The translations under genes were made by a program, and so were the position numbers. Positions 17,019 through 26,264 of a stretch of DNA of 64,000 nucleotides are shown here, in pieces (position 1 is the stretch's first letter; each line of letters opens with the position of its first letter). Below the pieces are notes generated by a model. The model was not told the origin of the DNA, did not search any database, and saw only the letters and a list, made by a program, of their open reading frames with translations. Source of the DNA: Bacillus gaemokensis (GTDB lineage Bacteria > Bacillota > Bacilli > Bacillales > Bacillaceae_G). Location of the stretch: contig NZ_LTAQ01000001.1 of the NCBI RefSeq assembly GCF_001590835.1, forward strand, positions 1 to 64,000, read 5' to 3'.

Positions 17019-18251
17019 TTAAGCTTGTTCTTCAAATAATCTTGCTATTTCTATAATCACTTGAACAGCCTTCTCCATGTTATCTACCGATACGTATTCA
17101 AATTTACCATGGTAGTTTTCCCCACCGGTAAAAATGTTTGGCGTTGGTAATCCCATATATGACAATTGAGATCCATCCGTTCCTCCGCGAATCGGGTGAA
17201 TATTTGGCTCAATATCTAGATTTTTCATCGCCTCATAAGCAATATCAACAATTTCCCTGACAGGTTCAATTTTCTCAAGCATATTGTAATATTGATCTTT
17301 CATCTCAAGAATAATATTTTCCTCACCATATTCCTCTTGCAACTGCTTCGTAATGTTCATAATTTTATCCTTACGAGTCTGGAAGTTATCACGATCAAAA
17401 TCTCGAATAATATAATAAGACTGACTCCGTTCAACATCACCATTTACGGAAATAAGATGATAGAAACCTTCATACCCCTCTGTATATTCTGGTGCTTCTT
17501 CTGCCGGTAATTGTCCATGAAATTCCATTGCTATTTTACTCGCATTCAACATTTTATTTTTGGCTGTTCCAGGATGCGTATTATTCCCTTTAAAAGTAAG
17601 CTTTGCACTTGCAGCATTAAAGCTTTCATACTCTAATCCTCCAAGTGGTCCACCATCCATTGTATACGCAAAGGATGCTCCAAAAGCTTTCACATCGAAA
17701 TGCGCTGGTCCACGGCCTATCTCCTCATCAGGCGTAAACGCTACTCTAATTTTCCCGTGTTTAATTTGTGGGTTATGTAATAAATAATTCATAGCAGTCA
17801 TAATTTCTGTAAGTCCAGCTTTATCATCTGCACCAAGAAGTGTTGTTCCATCTGTTGTAATTATAGTATGTCCCTTATAAGATGGTAGTTCTGGAAATAA
17901 TTCTGGTGTTAAAACAACATTCAATTCTTTATTCAACGTAATTGCCTTACCATCAAAATTCTCATGAATTTGTGGTTTTACATTCTTTCCCGTAAAGTCA
18001 GTTGCCGTATCTAAATGAGCTAAAAAACCAATTACAGGAACATCTTTATCTGTATTAGCAGGTAGTGTTGCCATGACATAACCATTTTCATCCATCGTTA
18101 CTTCTGATAAACCAATTTGCTTTAATTCTTCAACTAGTAACTTACCAAATTCAATTTGGCCTCGTGTTGAGGGCACTGTTTGACTTTCTTCATTCGATTG
18201 CGTATCTACTTTAACATATCTCGTAAATCTTTCTATAAGCTCTTGTTTCAA
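17019..18251 (-). CDS. pepT: Peptidase T (tripeptidase, M20B)
   Basis: 410 residues, the normal length. It removes the N-terminal residue from tripeptides with two zinc ions. Metal and catalytic motifs are visible: [43 protein letters not shown], the dimerisation-domain [12 protein letters not shown], and [19 protein letters not shown]. Cytosolic peptide recycling. A single gene with its own terminator; divergent from the YczE-type gene. Confidence 0.95.
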   Translation of the reverse strand: MKQELIERFTRYVKVDTQSNEESQTVPSTRGQIEFGKLLVEELKQIGLSEVTMDENGYVMATLPANTDKDVPVIGFLAHLDTATDFTGKNVKPQIHENFDGKAITLNKELNVVLTPELFPELPSYKGHTIITTDGTTLLGADDKAGLTEIMTAMNYLLHNPQIKHGKIRVAFTPDEEIGRGPAHFDVKAFGASFAYTMDGGPLGGLEYESFNAASAKLTFKGNNTHPGTAKNKMLNASKIAMEFHGQLPAEEAPEYTEGYEGFYHLISVNGDVERSQSYYIIRDFDRDNFQTRKDKIMNITKQLQEEYGEENIILEMKDQYYNMLEKIEPVREIVDIAYEAMKNLDIEPNIHPIRGGTDGSQLSYMGLPTPNIFTGGENYHGKFEYVSVDNMEKAVQVIIEIARLFEEQA

Positions 18252-18523
18252 ATTATTTCACTCCCTTTTTATAACTCTCTCTTTATTACAATCATTATAA
18301 CGCAATATTTTAACTTTTTTGACTGTAATCGTTTCGTTTTTTCCACTATTCACTGGAATTAAGTCTCACAATGAGAACTATTTCGATTTGTTAAGTAAAA
18401 ATCAAATATAAAAGCTAAAACTATTTATTTTCATACAAGAATACAAATTATTTGTACAACTGATTTTTCACATGTAATATATGTAATATACGTAATGATA
18501 TATATGATTAGGGGGGATTAAAA

Positions 18524-19168
18524 ATGGGGCTCGCACTTTTTCGGTATTTTCTTTTTTTCTTAGGACTAACTTTCTTTGGACTTGGCAACGCCATTGCAGT
18601 AAAAGTTAAATTCCTTGGCCTGCATCCATGGGAGGTTCTAAATATGGCACTCTATCAACGATTTGGATGGACAATTGGCACATGGAGTGTGATATGTGGC
18701 TTATTTCTTGTTCTTGTTTCCTTTGTAGTAGATCGGAGATATATAAACATAGGAACATTCCTAAACGCACTGCTAATTGGGCCTATTATGGATTTTTTCT
18801 TACGACTGAATATTCTTCCTCATGCCACTCATTATTTGTGGATAAATCTTCTTATTTTACTTACTGGAATTATCATAACAGGTATTGGAGGCGGTATGTA
18901 TGTCGCTGCCGGGATTGGTGCAGGACCACGAGATGGATTCATGCTTGCCATTTCTGATAAATCAGGAATATCTATAAGCCGTGCTAGAATTATTGTGGAA
19001 AGTATTGTATTAGTAATTGGATATATTCTAGGCGGTCCCGTTTTTATCGTGACGTTCCTATACACCTTTATCCAAAGTCCCATATTCCAGCAATCATTCA
19101 AGATTTTTCAAATATTTTTAAATACCTTGGAGAGCAAAAAGAAAGACAGCGTTCGTGCAAATTTATAA
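18524..19168 (+). CDS. YczE/YyaS/YitT-family membrane protein
   Basis: 214 residues with five to six hydrophobic segments. The family landmarks GGGMYVAAGIGAGPRDGFML and RARIIVESIVLVIGYILGG are present. In B. subtilis, YczE is linked to surfactin export or production, but most family members have no known function. RBS AGGGGGG. A terminator follows at 19196. Confidence 0.8.
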   Translation: MGLALFRYFLFFLGLTFFGLGNAIAVKVKFLGLHPWEVLNMALYQRFGWTIGTWSVICGLFLVLVSFVVDRRYINIGTFLNALLIGPIMDFFLRLNILPHATHYLWINLLILLTGIIITGIGGGMYVAAGIGAGPRDGFMLAISDKSGISISRARIIVESIVLVIGYILGGPVFIVTFLYTFIQSPIFQQSFKIFQIFLNTLESKKKDSVRANL

Positions 19169-19195
19169 GCACATGAAACTTTATTTAACAAAAAT

Positions 19196-19246
19196 ATAAG
19201 AGTCTATCTTGAGGAAAACATCATCAAAACAGACTCTTTTTTATGA
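19196..19246 (+). terminator. Intrinsic terminator after the YczE-type gene
   Basis: AAGAGTCT pairs with AGACTCTT around a long loop that includes an inner TTGA/TCAA pair, followed by a T-run. Confidence 0.7.
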
Positions 19247-19257
19247 CTATACTACTT

Positions 19258-19383
19258 TTATTTCTCTATATACATGAGTACAATTCTCCATCCATCAGGA
19301 TCTTCTATAGTAATACCTTTTTCTTTCCAATACGGATTTTCTGACTCAACTTCATCATAGCCCATTGCATGTAACCTATATTA
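19258..19383 (-). pseudogene. C-terminal remnant of a glyoxalase/VOC-family protein
   Basis: The minus strand encodes LHAMGYDEVESENPYWKEKG, continuing ITIEDPDGWRIVLMYIEK and a TAA at 19260. GITIEDPDGWRIVL is the typical last strand of a vicinal-oxygen-chelate (glyoxalase/bleomycin-resistance) protein. Only about 40 codons remain; the N-terminal ~100 codons are not found upstream, where the sequence turns non-coding. No start codon or RBS. Confidence 0.75.
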
Positions 19384-19570
19384 AATCCCTCATTCGTATG
19401 AATGATAGAGTAATACAAAAGATGGTTACGTCTTTTACATTAATTTTTACATAAAACACTTTCTATACCTTCTAAAAACAGTTCACATTTATTCATAATG
19501 TGCGTAATAGAATAATGATAACTGTTCTATTAAACTACTTTTTAAATTCATATTAACGGGAGGAATTGGA

Positions 19571-20761
19571 ATGTACCAAAATGAGCGAAAAAGAAATTGG
19601 GACGGACCTTCCAAAGCAATCCCGCTTTCTCTTTTAGATGTAAAAAACGAACTAAAGAAAAAGAATAAAATCAAACACCCTTCCATTAAAACATGTAAAT
19701 TAACCACGGAAGAGAAAATGCTAATTTATAACATTAAAGAACAAACAAAACAACTTAACAAAAATAATGTGACGAGAACACGTGCTTATTATCAGTTTTA
19801 CCTCCGGCACCCTGAGATACACTGGGCATTACTTGGACATATGGTATCGCGTAATGGTGGTTGGAATATGACAGATTTAAAGGGCGATTTATATACAAGG
19901 CTGTTGTCAGAAAGCGATCAGCTTACCTTCTTTTCTTTTTTAGAACGAGGAAATTGGTTAATCTTCCAGGATGTTTATCCACAATTCTTGTTATACGAGC
20001 AAAGTATTCAAAAATCTAAAGGCCTCTTCCATCTTCTACCACACCTCAATGTATCCACGTTTATGGAAACAATGTGGAACCATTTTTGGAGAACCGGCAA
20101 TCGCTATACATTAGCCATCGCAACGATTATTAATGAACAAAGCTATTTAGAAAAAAGAGTAATTCAAAATACACACTTTAAAAAGACCGTACTAAATAGT
20201 GTTGGATTCAAACTCTTTGACTTCTTTCGTTTTAATCATATCCTTTTTCCATTCTATGAAGATGAGACTAAACAAAAAATATTACTACTTGGTGACACAA
20301 TGAAACATTTCACTTCTTTGCATGAGCGAATTCTGCTCGGTAAACGGTTATACTCCTTGTTATTTCGTAATGAACTTATCTTATCAAAAGTAATAGATTG
20401 GGCTCATGACCATCCACATACTGGTTCACGAAAAGACTACTGGCCTCATTTATTTTCTAGTGTAAATGAATCATTTTCTCGGGAATTTTATAAACGTAGA
20501 ATAAAAAAATGTCAATTAAGAAAAGGTGCGAATCGTTTATACAGTCCTGCTCTACTATATGCGTGGAAAGATTTTAAACATGAAGAAGTAGAAAACGAAG
20601 ATTGGTTTAGCGAATGGCCGATTATCAATTATTTAATCGAGAAGGGAGAACACATAAATGGAAAGATTAATGATGAATATTGCAAAACGCTTGAAAGAAT
20701 TGAACTTGCAATTCTCGCAAAAAAAAATGTTCTTCTCAGAGAAGAAGGGTCCAAAGAATAA
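19571..20761 (+). CDS. DUF2515 family protein (YppC-like)
   Basis: 396 residues, no signal peptide or membrane segment. It resembles B. subtilis YppC (DUF2515), a Bacillus-specific family of unknown function. Recognisable stretches are TRTRAYYQFYLRHPEIHWAL, HMVSRNGGWNMTDLKG and HERILLGKRLYSLLF. RBS GGGAGGAATTGG. Its 3' end overlaps the next gene by 104 bp. Confidence 0.78.
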   Translation: MYQNERKRNWDGPSKAIPLSLLDVKNELKKKNKIKHPSIKTCKLTTEEKMLIYNIKEQTKQLNKNNVTRTRAYYQFYLRHPEIHWALLGHMVSRNGGWNMTDLKGDLYTRLLSESDQLTFFSFLERGNWLIFQDVYPQFLLYEQSIQKSKGLFHLLPHLNVSTFMETMWNHFWRTGNRYTLAIATIINEQSYLEKRVIQNTHFKKTVLNSVGFKLFDFFRFNHILFPFYEDETKQKILLLGDTMKHFTSLHERILLGKRLYSLLFRNELILSKVIDWAHDHPHTGSRKDYWPHLFSSVNESFSREFYKRRIKKCQLRKGANRLYSPALLYAWKDFKHEEVENEDWFSEWPIINYLIEKGEHINGKINDEYCKTLERIELAILAKKNVLLREEGSKE

Positions 20762-21134
20762 TCGTCTAGCATTTGTAGTCACTATCATTTTCTCTTGTTT
20801 CATTGGAACATATCTAGACTTCCTATTTGTCAGTAAAGAAATGTATGCCTTCCCAGTAAGACCATTTCCTACAATCTTCACAATCAATATTGCTTTTACA
20901 TTATTGATACTGCCAGGCTTTACTGCTCTCTTTTTACAGATTGCAAAGAGGTTGTCTACATTTTTAAGAATTCTATTTATCATTGTGATTGGAATTTGCG
21001 CAAGTATATCAGAACAGTTTGCTGAAAACTTAGGATTGTTCGCTCATAACGAAGACTGGCATCATTCTTATTCTTTCTTTGGATATATGATTTTCATGCT
21101 TCTCATATGGAAAATTTATCGATGGCTTCAATAA
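20658..21134 (+). CDS. CBO0543-type small integral membrane protein
   Basis: 158 residues; after a basic N-terminal ~35 residues there are four hydrophobic segments (FVVTIIFSCFIGTYLDFLFV is the first) and a C-terminal HHSYSFFGYMIFMLLIWKIY. The pattern fits the CBO0543 family found in Bacillus and Clostridium; the function is unknown. The ATG at 20658 has GGGAG 9 bp upstream, inside the DUF2515 gene, giving a 104-bp overlap in another frame. A start further in would remove the overlap but has no better RBS. Confidence 0.75.
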   Translation: MERLMMNIAKRLKELNLQFSQKKMFFSEKKGPKNNRLAFVVTIIFSCFIGTYLDFLFVSKEMYAFPVRPFPTIFTINIAFTLLILPGFTALFLQIAKRLSTFLRILFIIVIGICASISEQFAENLGLFAHNEDWHHSYSFFGYMIFMLLIWKIYRWLQ

Positions 21135-21284
21135 TACGTGAAAATGTTAGACAAACCTAAAACTACTTTACTAAAAAGTTTCAGGAACTATATATTTAAA
21201 CCAACTTTTTCTTTTTCAATCGTACAGTTAACTAATCTTGTATACAATGGTTTTACATATTAGACATTACAATTTTCGCACAAC

Positions 21285-21317
21285 AAAAAAACACCTTGTT
21301 TATAACAAAGTGTTTAT
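21285..21317 (-). terminator. Intrinsic terminator of the DUF2935 gene
   Basis: AAACACTTTGTT and AACAAGGTGTTT pair (one G-T) on the minus strand, followed by T7. Confidence 0.82.
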
Positions 21318-21403
21318 AAGAAATAACAATGTATTTTTTTATTACTCACATACATATATTACATAATCCATAATGCAAGTAATTACGCACTAAGGCTATT
21401 CCG

Positions 21404-22309
21404 TTATTGTACAGATTGTTCCATCTGCTTTGTCTTTAATCGTTGCTCCAAAACATGAATCATAAAGAGAAAATGCTCCGCCTCCCTTGTAACATGATCA
21501 GCTAGTAATGGATTAATTACACTTTTGATTTGACATGTTTGAATAAGCTCCAATCCAGCTTTTTTAAAGTTTCTCAATTCAACAGTAGCATTTTCACTAT
21601 CCTTATTCATTTTCCCGATAATTGGATATGTCGGTTTTTTCTGATATAACATCGATTCAACATCCCTAGCCTGATTAAGAAGAATTTCAAAATCGTCACC
21701 AAATTTTAAAGCAGTATGAACTAAATTCCGTTCTGATTGATCAAGTAATGACGCGATAAAACGAGAGTGCTCCATCATAATTCGCAGCCAAAATACATTT
21801 TCACTAATGATTGCATCTTGAATTGGATCCATTTTTCCTTCGTTAAATTTTTGAAGCGTCCTCATAAAATATTCTGCTTCACGTGCGATATGATCTACTA
21901 ATAATGGAAAGTTAAAACCACTTACCTTACAATTAATAATTAAAATTAACAGGTTTCTTTTATAATTACGGAACGCATAAACTAGCTGAATACTTTCCTC
22001 ATTTAATTGTCTGACCGCTTGAACAGTTTGTGGAATAGTAAATGCCTTTTGCAAATGTCGATCAAAAAGATGAAAAAACTGTTCTACTTGTTGAATTAGA
22101 TTTTTATCTTTCCGATTAAACCCTTCACTCAGAAAAAGCGCATGTTCCTTCATAATACGTAACCAAAATTTATTTTCCGTTAAGGATCTTTCAATAAAGA
22201 GTTGTTCTGTTAATGATTCTGTAGGTGCAGCTTTCAACTCTGGAGGCAAAAGCATCGCACGCTGAGGATCCATTTCAAAATGTCCCGGAATGATTTGATC
22301 TTTAGACAT
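21404..22309 (-). CDS. DUF2935 protein, two tandem helical-bundle domains
   Basis: 301 residues, mostly helical. An internal duplication is obvious: KFWLRIMKEHALFLSEGF and VFWLRIMMEHSRFIASLL, each followed about 90 residues later by DHIAREAEYF or DHVTREAEHF. The Glu and His residues of IMxEH and DHxxREAE recur at the same places in both halves and look like di-metal ligands in a ferritin-like bundle; that is inference. DUF2935 has no known function. RBS AAGGGGAGGG. Confidence 0.82.
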   Translation of the reverse strand: MSKDQIIPGHFEMDPQRAMLLPPELKAAPTESLTEQLFIERSLTENKFWLRIMKEHALFLSEGFNRKDKNLIQQVEQFFHLFDRHLQKAFTIPQTVQAVRQLNEESIQLVYAFRNYKRNLLILIINCKVSGFNFPLLVDHIAREAEYFMRTLQKFNEGKMDPIQDAIISENVFWLRIMMEHSRFIASLLDQSERNLVHTALKFGDDFEILLNQARDVESMLYQKKPTYPIIGKMNKDSENATVELRNFKKAGLELIQTCQIKSVINPLLADHVTREAEHFLFMIHVLEQRLKTKQMEQSVQ

Positions 22310-22338
22310 TATACCCTCCCCTTATCACGTAGGTGTCA

Positions 22339-22781
22339 CTACCATGCTATATATATGAGTAAGGTATATACAATATGTTTGAAAGAAATGACTCCTTTAA
22401 AGTAAGAATATCCTATTTGTAACCAACGATAAAATGTAGAACGTGGTAATTCAAGTACATTACAAAATTCTTTTCCTGTCATTTCATTTTTTACTTTATG
22501 CCATAAACCCACCACAATATGTGGTTTCAACTCCTTTCGATTTCTAGATACTTTCCCCATACAAATAGTTTCGCCTTAAAATGTTTATTTTTTAAGTGTA
22601 GTCATTCAACTTCACTTAGTTCCTGTGATTCTTTCCCATAAGAATATTGTTTTCTAACAGGTTGTTGAAAACGATAAGTTTGATTTGTACGATACCATTT
22701 CAGCCATGTTTTAATTTCCCTTACATTTTCAACCCCTAATTTCTCCATTATAGTTCGATTAAAATAGCCTTCTTCTTTCAT
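22339..22781 (-). mobile_element. IS3-family insertion sequence remnant (orfA with stop, orfB start)
   Basis: From 22781 the minus strand encodes an OrfA-like protein lacking about its first dozen residues: MEKLGVENVREIKTWLKWYR, then YRFQQPVRKQYSYGKES. It is interrupted by TGA at 22604 and resumes in frame as LKNKHFKAKL ... GKYLEIERS, ending at 22527. An overlapping frame, 22560 to 22339, encodes an OrfB-like N-terminus: EMTGKEFCNVLELPRSTFYRW. It then degenerates. No terminal inverted repeats were found, and most of orfB is missing, so the element is dead. Confidence 0.8.
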
Positions 22782-23048
22782 TTACGAGAGTGAATTTATA
22801 ATATATTGGATCAATAAAGTTCCAAACCAATAATACATAACTTTTCATTTCCCTTTTGAATTTTTGATAAAACTATTTTGCATATTTGAATAAAAAACAT
22901 TTAGGAAATTTTAGGATTTTTAGTGAAAAAAACCAAGAAATATTAGTATAAGTTGACATCATAAATTCCCATAAAATATCGCAACATAAATCAAGTGAAA
23001 TTGAACTTAGCGTTTCTTTTTCCTAATTATTTTTACAGGGGGCAAAAA
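22782..23048. other. AT-rich intergenic stretch, 267 bp
   Basis: Between the IS3 remnant and the hypothetical gene at 23049. No gene, hairpin or repeat that I can support. Confidence 0.5.
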
Positions 23049-23360
23049 ATGAATATTCTTAACTTCTTGATGTCATTATTCAATTCTGGAAGAAGAACTC
23101 AGCAAATCTTTAAACTATTTAGAAATAGACGGAATAATAATAGAGGATGGATTTTGGTTTCTTTACTAGGATTAGGAACAGTTTTTGGTGTAGTAGCAAC
23201 GCGTAATTCAAATATGATGAGACCTATCCAACGTTTGTTCCAAGGTGTTCAAAATACGACAAAAACATTTATTCCATCCAAAGTAAACCTCGCAAATATG
23301 GAGTTTGCTGATGAAATTACGCCTAACAGTCAAAAGAAACAAGGTAACCAAAACCAATAA
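23049..23360 (+). CDS. Hypothetical small protein with one membrane segment
   Basis: 103 residues from the ATG at 23049, which follows ACAGGGGGC; an upstream start at 22995 has no RBS. A basic N-terminal stretch (RRTQQIFKLFRNRRNNNRG) leads into one hydrophobic helix (WILVSLLGLGTVFGVVA), then RNSNMMRPIQRLFQGVQ and a polar tail. It loosely recalls the short DUF3918/YrzQ proteins, but I do not recognise it. Its TAA stop lies in the first bases of a bcr1 repeat. Confidence 0.65.
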   Translation: MNILNFLMSLFNSGRRTQQIFKLFRNRRNNNRGWILVSLLGLGTVFGVVATRNSNMMRPIQRLFQGVQNTTKTFIPSKVNLANMEFADEITPNSQKKQGNQNQ

Positions 23361-23520
23361 AGTAAAACTTTAATCAGTGGGGGTTTTCTTCATCCCCCAT
23401 TGATTATTAGCCTTCACCAATCGGGCTTTTACGGCCAGTTTATCTCCCGCCTAACTTCTTTATTTTCACCGAATTTTGAGGTGGGAGTATTACTGCCCGT
23501 TACTGCAGGATGAACCAGGA
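23357..23520 (+). repeat. bcr1-type repeat, copy A
   Basis: About 160 bp starting AATAAAGTAAAACTTTAATC, with CCCCC/GGGGG arms, then TTATTAGCCTTCACCAATCG, CGCCTAACTTCTTTATTTTC, CCGAATTTTGAGGTGGGAG and GTATTACTGCCCGTTACTGC. It aligns along its full length with copy B at 43119 and copy C at 56690. This matches the bcr1 family described from the B. cereus group (small, structured, mobile-like). It begins at the stop codon of the gene before it. Confidence 0.88.
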
Positions 23521-23849
23521 AATAACAAATTTTCTGTATTTTATATAATAGTAAGCAAACTCCGATTTCTTTTTGTTAACTATTATTAACATTAAAAATA
23601 CCAACTTTTTTCACATTTAAATGAGGCAGATATCTCATGTATTTGTCTGCCAAACTAAAAAGGATTTTTTGTATATTCCGTAAATATCTACACATATTAT
23701 CCTTAGTCCGCTTGGGCTGCGGTTGTAGTATACCGTTCTGAAATAGTTAAATCGCTTGTTTAACACCTTCCTTTAAAATAAAACGCTTGTACTTCTACTT
23801 GGTACGATGACACGTACTTCATTACATCGCTTTAATTTTGCCAGTACAA
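23521..23849. other. Intergenic stretch after bcr1 copy A, 329 bp
   Basis: The minus strand has short open stretches (for example one of ~50 codons ending near 23570) without start, RBS or recognisable domain. They may be remains of a lost gene, but the evidence is too weak to call. No terminator for the HAD gene was found here. Confidence 0.4.
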
Positions 23850-24602
23850 TCATGCATACACCTCCGATAACTCAATAATTTTGTCAATAATGCTCTGTTC
23901 GTTATTATGTAAGCACATCGATGCGACAGAGCGTAACGATTCGTGTTCGCCAATACAAATCCCCTCTTTAGCGTGCAAAAACATCGGCACATCATTCGCA
24001 TCGTTGCCAAATGCGATGAATGCACCTTCTCCTATCCCCAATTTTTGTAACCCTTTCCATTTATCAATGCCCAATGGGCTTATATCAATAATTTCCTCTT
24101 GATGATGTTCATACATTCGTACAGGGAGACCATTAAGGATTCGCACTAGTCTTTCTGCATTACCATCAGGGAATAATACAACTTTCACCATTTCACCGAT
24201 GCAATTAATTGATACATTAGCAGCTAATCGATTTGGATCTATGTTTTGAGAGATTGGATGATTTTCGCTACCTGTATAAGCATAATCCCAATGACTATCA
24301 ATTAAATAAGCAAGATCATACTCCTCTATTAAAGAACGAATGGCATTCATTGTTAGGGCATCAAATGGTTTGACCTCAATAACTTTTCCTTCTTTCGCAA
24401 CAAATGCTCCATTCCCACCAATCATTGAATAATGATGCATATGACTTGGTAGCACTGGTAGTAAATCTCTAATTGGTCTAGCAGATGCAAATATAACTTC
24501 ATGTCCTCTAGCATGACAAACATCTAATGCTTGAATTATGCCTTCCGTTAATGGCTTTCCTTTGAAACAAATTGTACCATCAATATCAAAAATAAATTTC
24601 AT
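23850..24602 (-). CDS. HAD-superfamily Cof-type phosphatase
   Basis: 250 residues from the ATG at 24602, 8 bp after AAAGGAG. HAD motif I is FDIDGTIC (two catalytic Asp), motif II FASARP, motif III Lys in GIDKWKGL, and motif IV FGNDANDVPMF. The C2B cap places it in the Cof/YcsE group, which dephosphorylates sugar phosphates, nucleotides or flavin intermediates in the cytosol. The substrate is not evident. Divergent from a Crp-type regulator. Confidence 0.88.
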   Translation of the reverse strand: MKFIFDIDGTICFKGKPLTEGIIQALDVCHARGHEVIFASARPIRDLLPVLPSHMHHYSMIGGNGAFVAKEGKVIEVKPFDALTMNAIRSLIEEYDLAYLIDSHWDYAYTGSENHPISQNIDPNRLAANVSINCIGEMVKVVLFPDGNAERLVRILNGLPVRMYEHHQEEIIDISPLGIDKWKGLQKLGIGEGAFIAFGNDANDVPMFLHAKEGICIGEHESLRSVASMCLHNNEQSIIDKIIELSEVYA

Positions 24603-24681
24603 ATACATCACTCCTTTCTTTTTAATGTAAAAGAATTCTTTTATAATGAACAGGACAGATGTCCGAAAAAGGAGAACAATC

Positions 24682-25371
24682 ATGAAAAAAATCGAAGACG
24701 AACTGCTGCTATCAACTTACTTAACGAATGAACGTATACAAAAGCTTTTTACACATCACCATCATCCCTTTCAAATCCGGCGATACGATGCGAACGAAAC
24801 TGTGTTACATGAAGGGGAAGCTATTGACGGCTTATACATTCAAATGTCTGGACGTACAAAAATAACGACAAGTGTTATTACAGGAAAAGCATTATTACTT
24901 CGATTTTGTTCTGCTGTTTCCATTATGGGTGATATCGAGCTCATTCAAAATGTAGATATACAATCACATGTAAGTACCGAGGAACAAACAGATTTTATTT
25001 TTATCGATAAGCACTATGCTAAAAACAAACTGTTACATGAAGTTGCTTTTTTACAAGAGCTCGTACGCCACGTGACTTATAAACTACAAACATGCACGAC
25101 CGCATCACGTATCAATTTACTTGCTTCAGTGGAAACTCGTTTTACGAGCTATTTATGCACAATAAGAAATGCCTCTAAACTATTCGGGAGAGAAATCTGC
25201 ACAACAGATCATCACGAAATTGCTTCACTAATTGGTACTACAATTCGGCACTTAAATCGTGTCATTGAAAAATTAAGTGCAGCGAACACGATTTACAAAG
25301 ACAATAAACAAATTATCGTCAACGACTGGAAAACTATTGAACGGCTTTCTAAAGGACTAAGATATGAATAA
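24682..25371 (+). CDS. Crp/Fnr-family transcriptional regulator (YeiL-like)
   Basis: 229 residues from the ATG at 24682, 6 bp after AAGGAG. An N-terminal cyclic-nucleotide-type beta-barrel is seen (ETVLHEGEAIDGLYIQMSGR, GDIELIQ), then a dimer helix and a C-terminal winged helix (TTDHHEIASLIGTTIRHLNR). There is no Cys cluster for an Fe-S centre, so not an Fnr. It resembles the YeiL group of unknown ligand. The shared promoter with the HAD gene contains palindromes AAAAGAATTCTTTT and GGACAGATGTCC, possible operators. Confidence 0.82.
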   Translation: MKKIEDELLLSTYLTNERIQKLFTHHHHPFQIRRYDANETVLHEGEAIDGLYIQMSGRTKITTSVITGKALLLRFCSAVSIMGDIELIQNVDIQSHVSTEEQTDFIFIDKHYAKNKLLHEVAFLQELVRHVTYKLQTCTTASRINLLASVETRFTSYLCTIRNASKLFGREICTTDHHEIASLIGTTIRHLNRVIEKLSAANTIYKDNKQIIVNDWKTIERLSKGLRYE

Positions 25372-25404
25372 GGAACTAATGAAATCATCAGTTCCTTATT
25401 CATA
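25366..25404. terminator. Hairpin terminator between convergent genes
   Basis: GAATAAGGAACT and AGTTCCTTATTC form a 12-bp perfect stem that includes the stop codon of the Crp-type gene. The T-run is weak. Confidence 0.65.
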
Positions 25405-25472
25405 TAACTGCATTTAACCACGCTAGCAATAACTTGAACATAAAAAGATTTTACCACTGTAAATCATTAGTA

Positions 25473-26141
25473 TTACAAAACGATACTTATCGCAAATCCA
25501 TCATACCCTTTACTTCCTACCGTTTGTATTGCCGTTGATGATAGTTGCGGCTCAGATGCCAGAGCGTCGAAAAAGCTACGTACCCCTTGAACAGAGGAAT
25601 CTGTACTAGAGGCGTTAACCACCTCTCCTTTGCGAACTACGTTGTCCCCTATAATTACTGTACCTTTTCGAGATAACTTGAGTGCCCAATTTAAATATTC
25701 CGAGTTGTTTTGTTTATCCGCATCAATAAAAATTAAATCAAATGGACAAACTCCCTCATCATTTAACTTCGGCAATGTTTCAAGAGCAGGTCCAATTCTT
25801 ACTTCTACTAAATCGGATAGACCCGCTCTTGCTATATTCGATTTTGCAACTTCTGCGTGATGTACTTCTGATTCAAGAGTAATTAGACGACCATCAGCCG
25901 GTAAAGCTCGTGCCATCCAAATGGTGCTGTATCCTCCTAAGGTTCCAATCTCTAGTATTCTTTTAGCTCCTTGTATTAGAGCAATTAAATGAAGGAATTT
26001 CGCATGATTCGGAGCAACATCTATCGCAGGTAATCCCGCCTTAGCATTCGCTTCCAATACCCCCTCAAGAATTGAATCTACAGGTAACAATTTTCTTGTA
26101 ATATATGCATCAACTTCGGTCCATTTCTTTACATTCTCCAT
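25473..26141 (-). CDS. SAM-dependent O-methyltransferase (COMT/YrrM type)
   Basis: 222 residues. Motif I is ILEIGTLGGYSTIWMARAL, followed by RLITLESEVHHAEVAKSNI, FDLIFIDADKQNN (metal-binding Asp) and VIIGDNVVRKGEV. These features define the Mg-dependent catechol-type O-methyltransferase family 3. Small phenolic substrates or wobble uridine of tRNA (as for TrmR/YrrM) are both possible family functions. RBS AAAGGAGCTG. Confidence 0.88.
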   Translation of the reverse strand: MENVKKWTEVDAYITRKLLPVDSILEGVLEANAKAGLPAIDVAPNHAKFLHLIALIQGAKRILEIGTLGGYSTIWMARALPADGRLITLESEVHHAEVAKSNIARAGLSDLVEVRIGPALETLPKLNDEGVCPFDLIFIDADKQNNSEYLNWALKLSRKGTVIIGDNVVRKGEVVNASSTDSSVQGVRSFFDALASEPQLSSTAIQTVGSKGYDGFAISIVL

Positions 26142-26264
26142 AATAAACAGCTCCTTTCATTTTTTTGAAAATGCATTTCCTACTTTATAACTCCAAAAAA
26201 TAGTTTTTCTTAATTAAAATTCTATTACCTAACTTTGAATCTAGAAGATGATATCGCTTGCTCT

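Noticed and set aside
23541-23849. Minus-strand open stretch of about 50 codons between bcr1 copy A and the HAD gene
   Set aside because: No start, RBS or recognisable domain; length is possible by chance in AT-rich DNA.
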